Of a stretch of 20,153 bases of DNA, positions 7,068 to 14,729 are shown piece after piece (positions within the stretch are counted from its first letter, which is position 1; the number at the start of each line of letters is the position of its first letter). Origin of the DNA: GCA-2687515 sp963582805 (lineage in GTDB: Bacteria > Pseudomonadota > Alphaproteobacteria > Rhodospirillales > UBA2165); contig CAUZTZ010000034.1 in NCBI GenBank assembly GCA_963582805.1, forward strand, positions 1-20,153. The letters run 5' to 3'. The notes beneath the pieces were generated by a model that saw only the letters and a program-made list of their open reading frames with translations, made no database searches and was not told the DNA's origin. Both the position numbers and the translations under genes were made by a program.

Positions 7068-7751
7068 TTACCAGGGAACGTCGGTTCCGTCGAAATGGAT
7101 AAAGCGGCCATTATCCCCGATTTTGAGGCCTTCGATGATGGCGCGCATATCGCTGATCGATTCTTCCGGCGAGCGCGCCGCATTGGGCCCGCCCATATCG
7201 GTGCGCACCCAGCCCGGCGACAGCATGATAATCGTGGTACCGCGATATTTGAATTCTCTGGATAGCCCGCTCATGCAGAGGTTCAGCGCTGCCTTGGTGC
7301 TTCGATAGACATAATTGCCGCCGGGATTGCGCTCAATGGACGCGTTGCCGCTTGAGATCGAGGCGATGACTTTCTGCTCCGATGCCGTCACATGATCGGC
7401 GAAGGCCACGGCGGCGCGCAAGGGCGCCATGGTATTGGTGCGGAAGGCATCCGCCCATGCCACGTAATCGGTGCCGGGCGAAGGCGGCGCTTCCGGCTGC
7501 GGATTGATGCCGGCGTTGAGCATCAAAACGTCGATGGCGGTGCCGTCCAGATCGGCGGCGAGGGCATCGATGGCGTCCAGATCCATCATATCCAGTTTGC
7601 GCACTTCAATATCGCCGGTGATCGCGTTCAAATCGGCGGCGGCAACCGGATTGCGGCAGGTGGCGATAACCCGCCAGCCGGCTTGCGCATATTGGCGCGC
7701 GAATTCCAGGCCGATGCCCCGGTTCGATCCGGTTACCAGAACGGTTGCCAT
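7068..7751 (-). CDS. SDR-family NAD(P)-dependent oxidoreductase (sniffer/C-factor-like)
   Basis: This 227-residue SDR keeps all catalytic parts: TGSNRGIG (7-14) for the dinucleotide, LNAG (78-81), Asn106, SISS (131-134), and YRSTK with Tyr149 and Lys153. It ends with SPGWVRTDMGG, a hallmark of the carbonyl-reductase/sniffer-like and CsgA-like branch, and a short C-terminal DGTDVPW. The length suits that branch, which is shorter than FabG-type SDRs. The start ATG at 7751 has GGGGG about 8 bases upstream. It is 23 bases behind the M24-like gene and 31 bases ahead of the GST gene. Its role may be reduction or oxidation of a carbonyl intermediate; the substrate is unknown. It contrasts with the plus-strand SDR, which lacks these residues. 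Confidence 0.92.
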   Translation of the reverse strand: MATVLVTGSNRGIGLEFARQYAQAGWRVIATCRNPVAAADLNAITGDIEVRKLDMMDLDAIDALAADLDGTAIDVLMLNAGINPQPEAPPSPGTDYVAWADAFRTNTMAPLRAAVAFADHVTASEQKVIASISSGNASIERNPGGNYVYRSTKAALNLCMSGLSREFKYRGTTIIMLSPGWVRTDMGGPNAARSPEESISDMRAIIEGLKIGDNGRFIHFDGTDVPW

Positions 7752-7774
7752 GTCTCAATCCCCCAATTTCGGCG

Positions 7775-8842
7775 TCAGCCCTTGACCAGCCGCTGCGCGC
7801 GCTTGCCAGGATAGTCGGCCAATTTAACCGGCTCGTCGGCCAGCCAATGTCCAATTTTGTCCCGAAAGCTGAAGCCCAGTGAGAGCACCGCCCCGGCCGG
7901 CGGCATGGGCAGAATTTGAAGCGGCGAGCAGCCGATGCAGCCCTCAACCACCACGCCTTCCCATTGCAGCGGCGTTGCCGCGTTGGCATGAACCCCGAGA
8001 TGCACCAAGTCGGCGCCGTCTTCCAAGGGCGGGATGGCGGCGGCCAGATAATCGTTGATGGCCGCATCGGCCTCGGCGTTCCCGGCACGGTCGAAACTGC
8101 GGCCATAGCGGACCCAACTGCCGTTATAAACGACGCTTAATCTGATGGCATAACGGTCGCCAAGCGCCATCGGCTTGTCGGCGCGGATATAGTTGGCATC
8201 CCGGGTCAGATCCGGCGCGATATCCATGAACACATCCTCGGCGCCGGCCAGGCGCACATCACGCTCGATGGCCGCCAGATCGGGATCGCCGCCATTCTGG
8301 GCGGCGCCGGATAAGGCGTCGGCAGCCATCTTGGCGGCCTTTGCCGACAGGGTAACCTCGGCCGCGTCGGCGGGGTTGCGCACGCCGGCGAACAGGGCGC
8401 TGGCGTCCGATACATGGTAGCCCGCATCGGCGTCCAGCACTGCCTGGACAATCGGGCGCGGCGTCTTGTCCATCTCGACAATGCCGATCTTGTTCGATGC
8501 CAATCCGGCACCGGCCAGCAACGATGTCAATTCGGCGCCGATATTGGGGGTGCAGATCACGTCTGCCACATGGGCGGTTTCCTTGATCCAGCCGGCCACC
8601 CTTTTGGACAGGCTGACGATCAGCACCGGCGGGCCTTCGGGCAGGACAACCGCCAGACACTGGTTCCAATAGGGCACGAAATGGGTGAGGTACGAGACCG
8701 CCGCCGGGCGCGGAAAGTTGGTATAGACCAGCATGGCACCCATATCGGCATCAATCATGGCGCCCCGCAAACGGTTGACGCGGCCGTCGAATACGCTCTC
8801 GGGCAATTCTTCTTTCGACCAGTTCAGCAATCCACGCCGCAT
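7775..8842 (-). CDS. M24/creatinase-fold protein without metal ligands (shorter paralogue)
   Basis: This 355-residue protein has a creatinase-type N-terminal domain (about 18-150; RVNRLRGAMIDADMGAMLVY) and a reduced M24 domain. The step that normally carries GDxxxxD...GYxxDxxRT reads GDRYAIRL and GSWVRYGRSF, so both Asp positions are Arg (234 and 245). The usual GHG helix is not recognisable (HLGVHANAA), and the Glu of the next motif is replaced (VLSLGFSFRD). It is therefore not a metallopeptidase. Creatinase shows that this fold can hydrolyse C-N bonds without metal, but its catalytic residues are not obviously kept here, so a structural or binding role is possible. ATG at 8842 follows GGGGAG by 5 bases. 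It lies 11 bases after the next M24-like gene, suggesting a co-expressed or heteromeric pair. Confidence 0.8.
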   Translation of the reverse strand: MRRGLLNWSKEELPESVFDGRVNRLRGAMIDADMGAMLVYTNFPRPAAVSYLTHFVPYWNQCLAVVLPEGPPVLIVSLSKRVAGWIKETAHVADVICTPNIGAELTSLLAGAGLASNKIGIVEMDKTPRPIVQAVLDADAGYHVSDASALFAGVRNPADAAEVTLSAKAAKMAADALSGAAQNGGDPDLAAIERDVRLAGAEDVFMDIAPDLTRDANYIRADKPMALGDRYAIRLSVVYNGSWVRYGRSFDRAGNAEADAAINDYLAAAIPPLEDGADLVHLGVHANAATPLQWEGVVVEGCIGCSPLQILPMPPAGAVLSLGFSFRDKIGHWLADEPVKLADYPGKRAQRLVKG

Positions 8843-8853
8843 GGCATCTCCCC

Positions 8854-9957
8854 TTATATGGCCGCAACGATCAATTCGCGCGGCGTCTTCGAAAAGCTGA
8901 TATAGCCGTCCTCGGTCACCAGGGCGGCGTCGCCCAGCACCATATAGCCGGCGTCCGGATGGTAGGTGTTGGGATGGATGATCAAAAAGGCGCCGGCTTC
9001 CAGAACCGTCTCCACATCCTCCAGCAAGGGCGGCTTGCCATCCACGAACAGGCCAAGGGAATGGCCACGAACCCTTGTATATTCAGAGGTGGTGTATTTG
9101 CCGAGGCCGCGAGCGCGGAACACATCGTTTTCGGCAATGGCCACCTCGCCCGCCGTCACGCCGGCCTTCAATATGGCAAACCCCGCATCCACCGCGTCCT
9201 GAAACACGGTGAAGGATTTGATCTGCAATTCGGTCGGCTCGCCGACCACAAGGGTGCGGCAAATTTGCGAATAATAGCCATCGACGCAAGGGCTTAGCTC
9301 GGTGGTGACCAGATCGCCGGCTTTGATGCGCCGTGTGCCGGCGGGATGCATGCCCATCACTTCAACGCCGCCGGAACCGATCAGCATGAAGTTCTCCTGG
9401 CATCCCTCGGCCCGGAAGAAACCTTCGATCTCGGCGACCACTTCGAACTCGGCGCGGCCCGGCTTGGCGGCATCGACGAACACTTCGTAGCCCTTGTCGG
9501 CCATATCGGTGGCGCGGCGGATGGTCTCCACCTCCGCCGGTGATTTGACCCGCATCAGCGCATCCATCAGCGACGTTGCGTCTTCCATCTTGGGCGCATC
9601 GTCGCCGCCAGTCATCCCGAACGGCATCAGATCAACGGGCGCCATGGCGATCTTGCGGTTGCCGAAGGCTTTCATTTGCGCCCGCGCGGCGGCGATGAGA
9701 TCGTCAGTGGCGGTAACAGTGGCATCGGGGCGGGCGGCCCGGGCGCGGGCGCCTTCGACCGGTCCCTCGACGATAATATGGGTATCGCCATCGGCGAAGA
9801 CGATGGCGACGGCGTCGCCTTCCAGCACCGAATAATCGGCGGCAAAGCGCAGATAATCGACCCGCCAGGCATTGCCGTAGACCAGCACCCCGTCGAGGCC
9901 CTGTTCCGCCAGGGCGTCCTTGATGCGCTGGCTGCGTTCTTCGTGAACTTTGCTCAT
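8854..9957 (-). CDS. M24-family protein with substituted metal ligands, creatinase-like
   Basis: This 367-residue protein has the two-domain M24 build: N-terminal domain about 1-135, pita-bread domain about 140-360. The ligand positions read Glu220 (TTELS), Gln231 (GYYSQICRT), His299 (RGHSLGL), His328 (LIIHPN) and Gly342 (VLGDAALVT) in place of Asp, Asp, His, Glu, Glu. His204 (GMHPAGT), a substrate-binding His position in the family, is kept. A dimetal site is unlikely, and a metal-free creatinase-like hydrolase is the best guess. The ATG at 9957 overlaps the hyuB stop by 4 bases (ATGA) with GGAGG/GGGGGAG just upstream, so it is translationally coupled to HyuB. This coupling suggests a function in the same pathway. 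Confidence 0.85.
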   Translation of the reverse strand: MSKVHEERSQRIKDALAEQGLDGVLVYGNAWRVDYLRFAADYSVLEGDAVAIVFADGDTHIIVEGPVEGARARAARPDATVTATDDLIAAARAQMKAFGNRKIAMAPVDLMPFGMTGGDDAPKMEDATSLMDALMRVKSPAEVETIRRATDMADKGYEVFVDAAKPGRAEFEVVAEIEGFFRAEGCQENFMLIGSGGVEVMGMHPAGTRRIKAGDLVTTELSPCVDGYYSQICRTLVVGEPTELQIKSFTVFQDAVDAGFAILKAGVTAGEVAIAENDVFRARGLGKYTTSEYTRVRGHSLGLFVDGKPPLLEDVETVLEAGAFLIIHPNTYHPDAGYMVLGDAALVTEDGYISFSKTPRELIVAAI

Positions 9958-11633
9958 TCTCCCCCTCCTTCGGCGCCGTAATCTTTTAATGCGGCTTCTT
10001 CGGTAATAATACCGGCCTCGATATCGCTGTTGATGGCGTCTCTCGGGCGCTCCCCGGGCGGGCCGTAGCCGCCGCCGGCGCCGGTCAAAAACGTAACGCT
10101 GTCGCCGGCGTTCAATTGCAGATTGGTTTGCTTGAGCACGGTTTCTTCTGAGCCATCGGTGCGCCGGACAATGGCCTTGTTGACGGCGCCCGCCTTGCCG
10201 CCGTGCAGCCCCCAGGGGGCATCGAATGTACGGTCCAGATTGATGTTGGCTTGCGTCGCCTGCAGGCAGCGATAGCGCACCTCGACCCCAAGGCCGCCCC
10301 TGGTGCGCCCGGCGCCGCCGGAATCGGTGCGCAGCTTGTGGCACTCCACCAGGAACGGATAATTCATCTCCTGCACTTCGATGGGGGCGTTGCGCACGTC
10401 GCCCTGGCAGATGGACATGGCGGCGCTTTCGCCGTCGCCGCCCGGCTTGCCGCCCCAGCCGCCGCCCATGATGTTCATCAGCAAAAAGCGCTTGCCGCTG
10501 TCCTCCCAAAAGCCGTGGAACGAGCAGCCGCCCATGTCCGCCTTGTGCGCCGCCGGAATGCGGTCCGGCAAGGCCGGCGCCAGGGCCTTCAAGATGGTAT
10601 CGACCACGGTGGGCATGGCGACGCTCCAAAGCCCGATGGCGGCGGGGGATCTGGCATTGACCATGGTGCCTTCCGGCGAAATCAGCTCCAGCGGGCGGAA
10701 ACAGCCTTCGTTGACCGGCGCGTTCGGCAGGGTCAGGCACTTGAACGCGATGCGCGCCGCCGCCAGGCCGCCGGAATGGCCGGAATTCAACGGCGAGTTC
10801 ACTTGGCTGTTCATGCCGGTATAATCGATCACCATGTCCGAGCCGTTGATGGTCACCTTGGCTTTGACCCGGAGCGGCGTTTCTGTATCGCGGCCATCAT
10901 TGTCGAGGAAGCTTTCCGCTTCGTAGGTGCCGTCGGGAATTTCGGTGACCACGTCCCGGGCTTCGGCCTCGGCCTGATCCCAGATGGTGGCGATGCAGGC
11001 AGCGATGGTGGCGTGATCGTAGCGGTCATAAAGTTCAGCCAGGCGCCGGTCGGCAATATTGCAAGAAGCGATTTGTGCGCGCAGATCGCCCAAGGAGCTT
11101 TCCGGGAAGCGGATATTGTCTTCCAGCACCTGCCACAGGCTGTCGTTGCGCTTGCCGGCCGCATAGATTTTCAAAGACCGGAGCTGCAATCCTTCCTGAT
11201 AGATCTCGGTGGTATCGTAGGAGCCGAAGCCCATGCGCGAGCCGCCCACATCGACCCAATGGGCCCGGTTGGCGGCAAAGGCGACCAGCGTGCCTTCGTG
11301 AAAGCAGGGCGTATAGATGACCATGTTGTTGAGGTGCTGGCCGCAGACGCCGCCGTGATTCATGATGATCACGTCGCCGGGCTCGAACCCATCCAGGCCG
11401 TAGCGTTCGATCCCATCCAGAACCGCAACGCCGAGATCGGCGAGGAAGATCGGCAGGCCGCCGGAGTTCTGCGATATCAAGCGCCCTTCCGTATCGATCA
11501 GCCCGCAACAGAAATCGCGCACCTCGTAGATCATCATATTGTAGGCCGAGCGGCAGAGCGCCGTCGCCATTTCTTCGGAATAGGCAACGAAGGCGTTGCG
11601 GACGACTTCCAGGGTGATGGGGTGCACATTCAT
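9954..11633 (-). CDS. hyuB: Hydantoinase/oxoprolinase B subunit family protein
   Basis: This 559-residue HyuB-family protein pairs with HyuA in ATP-dependent ring opening of hydantoins, N-methylhydantoin, 5-oxoproline or related cyclic amides, or carboxylation of acetone-like substrates in related complexes. Visible features: NVHPITLEVVRNAFVAYSEE at the start, GDVIIMNHGGVCGQHLNN (residues 86-103), DYTGMNSQVNSPLNSG, MGGGWGGKPGGDGESA, and GAGGGYGPPGERP near the C-terminus. Length is typical. The ATG at 11633 is 21 bases after the hyuA stop, with a weak Shine-Dalgarno. The gene overlaps the next M24-like gene by 4 bases. The substrate cannot be read from the sequence. Confidence 0.93.
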   Translation of the reverse strand: MNVHPITLEVVRNAFVAYSEEMATALCRSAYNMMIYEVRDFCCGLIDTEGRLISQNSGGLPIFLADLGVAVLDGIERYGLDGFEPGDVIIMNHGGVCGQHLNNMVIYTPCFHEGTLVAFAANRAHWVDVGGSRMGFGSYDTTEIYQEGLQLRSLKIYAAGKRNDSLWQVLEDNIRFPESSLGDLRAQIASCNIADRRLAELYDRYDHATIAACIATIWDQAEAEARDVVTEIPDGTYEAESFLDNDGRDTETPLRVKAKVTINGSDMVIDYTGMNSQVNSPLNSGHSGGLAAARIAFKCLTLPNAPVNEGCFRPLELISPEGTMVNARSPAAIGLWSVAMPTVVDTILKALAPALPDRIPAAHKADMGGCSFHGFWEDSGKRFLLMNIMGGGWGGKPGGDGESAAMSICQGDVRNAPIEVQEMNYPFLVECHKLRTDSGGAGRTRGGLGVEVRYRCLQATQANINLDRTFDAPWGLHGGKAGAVNKAIVRRTDGSEETVLKQTNLQLNAGDSVTFLTGAGGGYGPPGERPRDAINSDIEAGIITEEAALKDYGAEGGGE

Positions 11634-11654
11634 GGTTTTATCTTAACGAATTTA

Positions 11655-13712
11655 TCAGCCCTGGCCCACGGCAATAATCATGTGGCCATGCTCGCTGATA
11701 TGCATTTGATCGCCGGGATACAACAAGGTCGTGGAATTGGGCTCTTCGATCACCGCCGGGCCTTCCACTTCGGTTCCCGCCGCCAGACCGGGCCGCCATA
11801 GGATGCGCGCCGCTTGTGGCTGATCGGGATCATCGAAAATCACATCGCGGCTTTCTTCCGGCTGGGCATCGCCGGCGTGGAACGGGGCCGCCAGCCATTC
11901 CGCCACGTTGGCGCCGCCTCTCGCCACCGTCACCGTCAGGCGGATATTGGCAAGCTGGATACGCTCGGTGGGGGCCGCGTGGCCATAGCGGGTGTCGTGG
12001 GCGGCGTCGAAATCAGCGCGCAAGCTGCCGGAGCCGCCACCGGTAAGATCGGCCGCCGCGGCGAAGTTGATGGGGATGGTATGTTCTTGCCCCACATAGC
12101 GTAAATCAGCGGCGAATTGAAATTCGGCGGCCTCGATGGCTATGGCTTCCGAGGCCAGCTTGGCCGTGGCGGTCGCCGCCAATTCGGCGATGACATGGTT
12201 GGCGGCGTCTTCGGTGACATCGGCCAGATCGGCAACGAAGGTGCGCACGAAATCCTGCCGCCAGGGCGCCAGCAACATGCCGAGGGCGGAGAAATTGCCT
12301 GGATATTGGGGGATCACCACGGCCGGGATGGCGATGTCGCGGGCGATGGACAAAGCGTGCAAGGGCCCGGCGCCGCCAAAGGCGATCATCGCGCAGTCGC
12401 GTGGGTCCGAGCCCCTGGCCACCGAAACCGCGCGCACGGAAAGCGACATGGCATTGTCGGTGATGCGGGCGATGCCGAGGGCGGCGTCGTTGGCGCTCAA
12501 ACCAAGGGGGCCGGCGATCTTGCCGGCGACGGCGCGCTCCGCCAGCGCCCGGTCGAGCCCCATGCGCCCCGATAAAAAGCGCGCCCCGTTGAGCCTGTTC
12601 AGCAACAAATCCGCATCGGTAACCACCGGGTCCGCACCGCCCTTGCCGTAGCAGGCCGGACCCGGATCGGCGCCGGCGCTTTCCGGCCCAACATGGATGC
12701 CGCCATGGCCGTCCACCCAGGCGATGGAGCCGCCGCCGGCGCCGATCTCGATGATATCGACGACCGGGAGCTGCAACGGCTGGCCGCTGGCATAACCGCC
12801 GATATAATATTCTTCGTGGATGGCGGGCTGGCCATCCCGAAACATCGACGTCTTGGCCGTGGTGCCGCCCATGTCGAAGCCGATGCACTGATCAAAACCC
12901 AATATGCTGGCCAGATGGCCGGCGCCGATCATGCCGGCAACGGGCCCCGATTCCATCATCGATACCGGCTCGGTGCGCGCCTGATCCAAAGACATGGTGC
13001 CGCCGTTGGAACGCATGATCTGTACCTGGCCGGCGAATTTTCCTGCCTCCAGATGCGCGTCCAACCGATCCAAGTACCCCCGCACCCTCGGCCCCACATA
13101 GGCGTTGAGCGCCGTCGTCGACATGCGCTCATATTCCCGGTACTCGCGCAAAATGTCGGAAGATTGGGTAACGAAAATATCCGGGCAGGCGGCGGCCAAA
13201 ATCTCTCCGGCGCGGGCTTCGTGGGCCGGGTTGGCGTGGGAATGCAGAAAACAGATGGCGATGGCTTCGACGCCGGCTTCGCTCAAGCGCCCGGCCAGAG
13301 CCGCAACCGCTTCCTCGTCCAACGCCGTCAACACCTCGCCCTTGGCGTTCAGCCGCTCGGCCACCTCGAACGACAGATGCCGGGCGATCAGCGGCTTCGG
13401 CCGGGTGAATTCCAAATTGAAGCCTTCCGGCCGGTTGGAGCGGCCAATGGCATAGACGTCGCGAAATCCTTCGGTGGTCAGCAATGCGGCGCGCGCGCCC
13501 TTCCTTTCCAGCACCGTATTGATGGCGATGGTGGAGCCGTGCAGAAACACTTCAACGGCGGCCAAATCGGTGCCCGCGTCTTCAAGGCAATTGGCGACCC
13601 CCTTGGCCGGATCATCGACCACGGTGGAAGTTTTGCCGGTGACGATCTCGCCGTCGCGAAGCCCCACCAGATCCGTAAATGTCCCGCCGATATCGACGCC
13701 GACTGATTGCAC
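11655..13712 (-). CDS. hyuA: Hydantoinase/oxoprolinase A subunit family protein (ATP-binding; GTG start)
   Basis: This 685-residue protein has an N-terminal hydantoinase A domain and an ASKHA-type ATPase core. Seen directly: VDIGGTFTDLV (6-16), HGSTIAINTVLER (58-70), FDMGGTTAKTSM (279-290), EIGAGGGSIAWVD (322-334), GADPGPACYGKGG (347-359) and FGGAGPLHA (445-453), followed by the C-terminal domain. Length is typical. It would use ATP to activate the substrate carbonyl before hydrolysis with HyuB. The start is GTG at 13712, with GGGGAG 8 bases upstream. The 66-base gap to the carbamate kinase gene is the largest in the cluster and carries a promoter-like palindrome. Whether it acts on hydantoin-type rings or 5-oxoproline is unknown. 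Confidence 0.94.
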   Translation of the reverse strand: MQSVGVDIGGTFTDLVGLRDGEIVTGKTSTVVDDPAKGVANCLEDAGTDLAAVEVFLHGSTIAINTVLERKGARAALLTTEGFRDVYAIGRSNRPEGFNLEFTRPKPLIARHLSFEVAERLNAKGEVLTALDEEAVAALAGRLSEAGVEAIAICFLHSHANPAHEARAGEILAAACPDIFVTQSSDILREYREYERMSTTALNAYVGPRVRGYLDRLDAHLEAGKFAGQVQIMRSNGGTMSLDQARTEPVSMMESGPVAGMIGAGHLASILGFDQCIGFDMGGTTAKTSMFRDGQPAIHEEYYIGGYASGQPLQLPVVDIIEIGAGGGSIAWVDGHGGIHVGPESAGADPGPACYGKGGADPVVTDADLLLNRLNGARFLSGRMGLDRALAERAVAGKIAGPLGLSANDAALGIARITDNAMSLSVRAVSVARGSDPRDCAMIAFGGAGPLHALSIARDIAIPAVVIPQYPGNFSALGMLLAPWRQDFVRTFVADLADVTEDAANHVIAELAATATAKLASEAIAIEAAEFQFAADLRYVGQEHTIPINFAAAADLTGGGSGSLRADFDAAHDTRYGHAAPTERIQLANIRLTVTVARGGANVAEWLAAPFHAGDAQPEESRDVIFDDPDQPQAARILWRPGLAAGTEVEGPAVIEEPNSTTLLYPGDQMHISEHGHMIIAVGQG

Positions 13713-13738
13713 GCCGCTCGCTCCCCGATTGTTATTGA

Positions 13739-13772
13739 GGCCGTATTATAACGGCCGGTTTGGGAAGGCCAA
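13739..13772 (-). promoter_or_regulatory. Putative internal promoter with palindrome over the -10, upstream of hyuA
   Basis: On the minus strand a perfect TATAAT lies at 13750-13745 and TTGGCC (4 of 6 match to TTGACA) at 13772-13767, with 16 bases between. The -10 box is inside a perfect inverted repeat: GGCCGT (13739-13744) and ACGGCC (13751-13756) with a 6-base centre. The implied start would be about 26 bases before the hyuA GTG. A T-run is absent, so this is not a normal terminator. It may split the cluster into a transport/carbamoyl part and a HyuAB part, perhaps with an operator at the -10. This is inference from motif match only. Confidence 0.5.
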
Positions 13773-13778
13773 TCCCGC

Positions 13779-14729
13779 CTAGACAGAGAACCGCGTGCCG
13801 GCGTCGCCCGCTAGCGCGGCATCCAGGTTTTCCGGGTTGGTGATGACGCCGACGCCGCCGCCATGCCTTAGGTATTCGGTCATGGCTTCCACCTTGGGGC
13901 CCATGGAGCCGGCGTCGAACTGGTCATCGGCCAACAAGCGTTCGGCCTCGGCCAGGCTGACATCTGCCAGCCAGCTTTGCTTCGGCGTGCCCCAATTGAG
14001 CGCCACCTGTTCCACATCGGTGGAGATGATAAAGCGCTCGGCGCCCAAATTTGCCGCCAAAAGCGCCGAGGCCAAATCTTTGTCGATCACCGCCTCGACG
14101 CCCACCAGATAGTCCTTTTCGTTGGTCAGCACCGGAATGCCGCCGCCGCCGCAGGCGATGACCACAAAGCCTCCAGCCGCGAGCAGTCTTATCTGCGCCA
14201 ACTCGATTATTTCCACCGGCTTGGGCGAGGGCACCACCCGGCGCCAGCCGCGCCCGGCGTCGTCCTTCACATCCCAGCCCAAATCGGCGGCGCGCTTTTT
14301 GGCGGTCGCCTCGTCCAGTTGTGGGCCGATCGGTTTGGTTGGATTTTCGAAGGCCGGATCATCGCCAGCCACCAGAACCTGGGTGACGACGGCGACGGCG
14401 CGCTTGTCCATATGGCGTTTGACGAATTCGTTATGCAAGGCGCGCTGGAACATGTAGCCGACGGCGCCCTGGATATCGGCGTCGGCATAATCCATGGGTA
14501 CCGGCGCGATCTCGGCGATGGCCAGTTCCGAGCGGCGCAGGATATAACCAACCTGCGGGCCGCTGCCGTGGGTGATGACCACGTTCCAGCCGGCCTCGAT
14601 CATATTGACGATATGTTTGACCGTGGCCACCGCCGCTTCGTATTGGTCGGGAATGGTCTGGCGGTCTTTACTGACAATCAAGGAATTGCCGCCGACGGCG
14701 ATGACTACCGTGCCTTTTGTGTCGGCCAT
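13779..14729 (-). CDS. arcC: Carbamate kinase
   Basis: This 316-residue amino-acid-kinase-fold enzyme transfers phosphate from carbamoyl phosphate to ADP, giving ATP, CO2 and NH3. Seen directly: VIAVGGNSLI (9-18), VITHGSGPQVGYILRRSE (51-68), a PTKPIGP segment, RRVVPSPKP, and the nucleotide region IACGGGGIPV, DKDLASALLA and ISTDVEQVALN. It has the full set for ArcC/AllK-type kinases. The start ATG at 14729 overlaps the AllG stop by one base (TGATG), so it is translationally coupled. The position directly behind AllF/AllG/AllH matches the E. coli allantoin region, where the AllK kinase (YbcF) follows the oxamate carbamoyltransferase genes. It is the energy-yielding step of the cluster. Identity as a carbamate kinase is very likely. 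Confidence 0.95.
   Translation of the reverse strand: MADTKGTVVIAVGGNSLIVSKDRQTIPDQYEAAVATVKHIVNMIEAGWNVVITHGSGPQVGYILRRSELAIAEIAPVPMDYADADIQGAVGYMFQRALHNEFVKRHMDKRAVAVVTQVLVAGDDPAFENPTKPIGPQLDEATAKKRAADLGWDVKDDAGRGWRRVVPSPKPVEIIELAQIRLLAAGGFVVIACGGGGIPVLTNEKDYLVGVEAVIDKDLASALLAANLGAERFIISTDVEQVALNWGTPKQSWLADVSLAEAERLLADDQFDAGSMGPKVEAMTEYLRHGGGVGVITNPENLDAALAGDAGTRFSV

Noticed and set aside
10203..11801. A 532-codon open frame on the plus strand opposite hyuB and the end of hyuA
   Set aside because: It is antisense to genes with clear HyuB/HyuA motifs, its protein is low-complexity and rich in His, Gly, Ala, Arg and Asp with no domain signs, and GC-rich coding strands commonly leave such open antisense frames.
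13739..13756. The palindrome before hyuA as a transcription terminator
   Set aside because: The stem is only 6 bp with an AT loop, and no U-run follows on the minus strand. A promoter/operator reading fits better.
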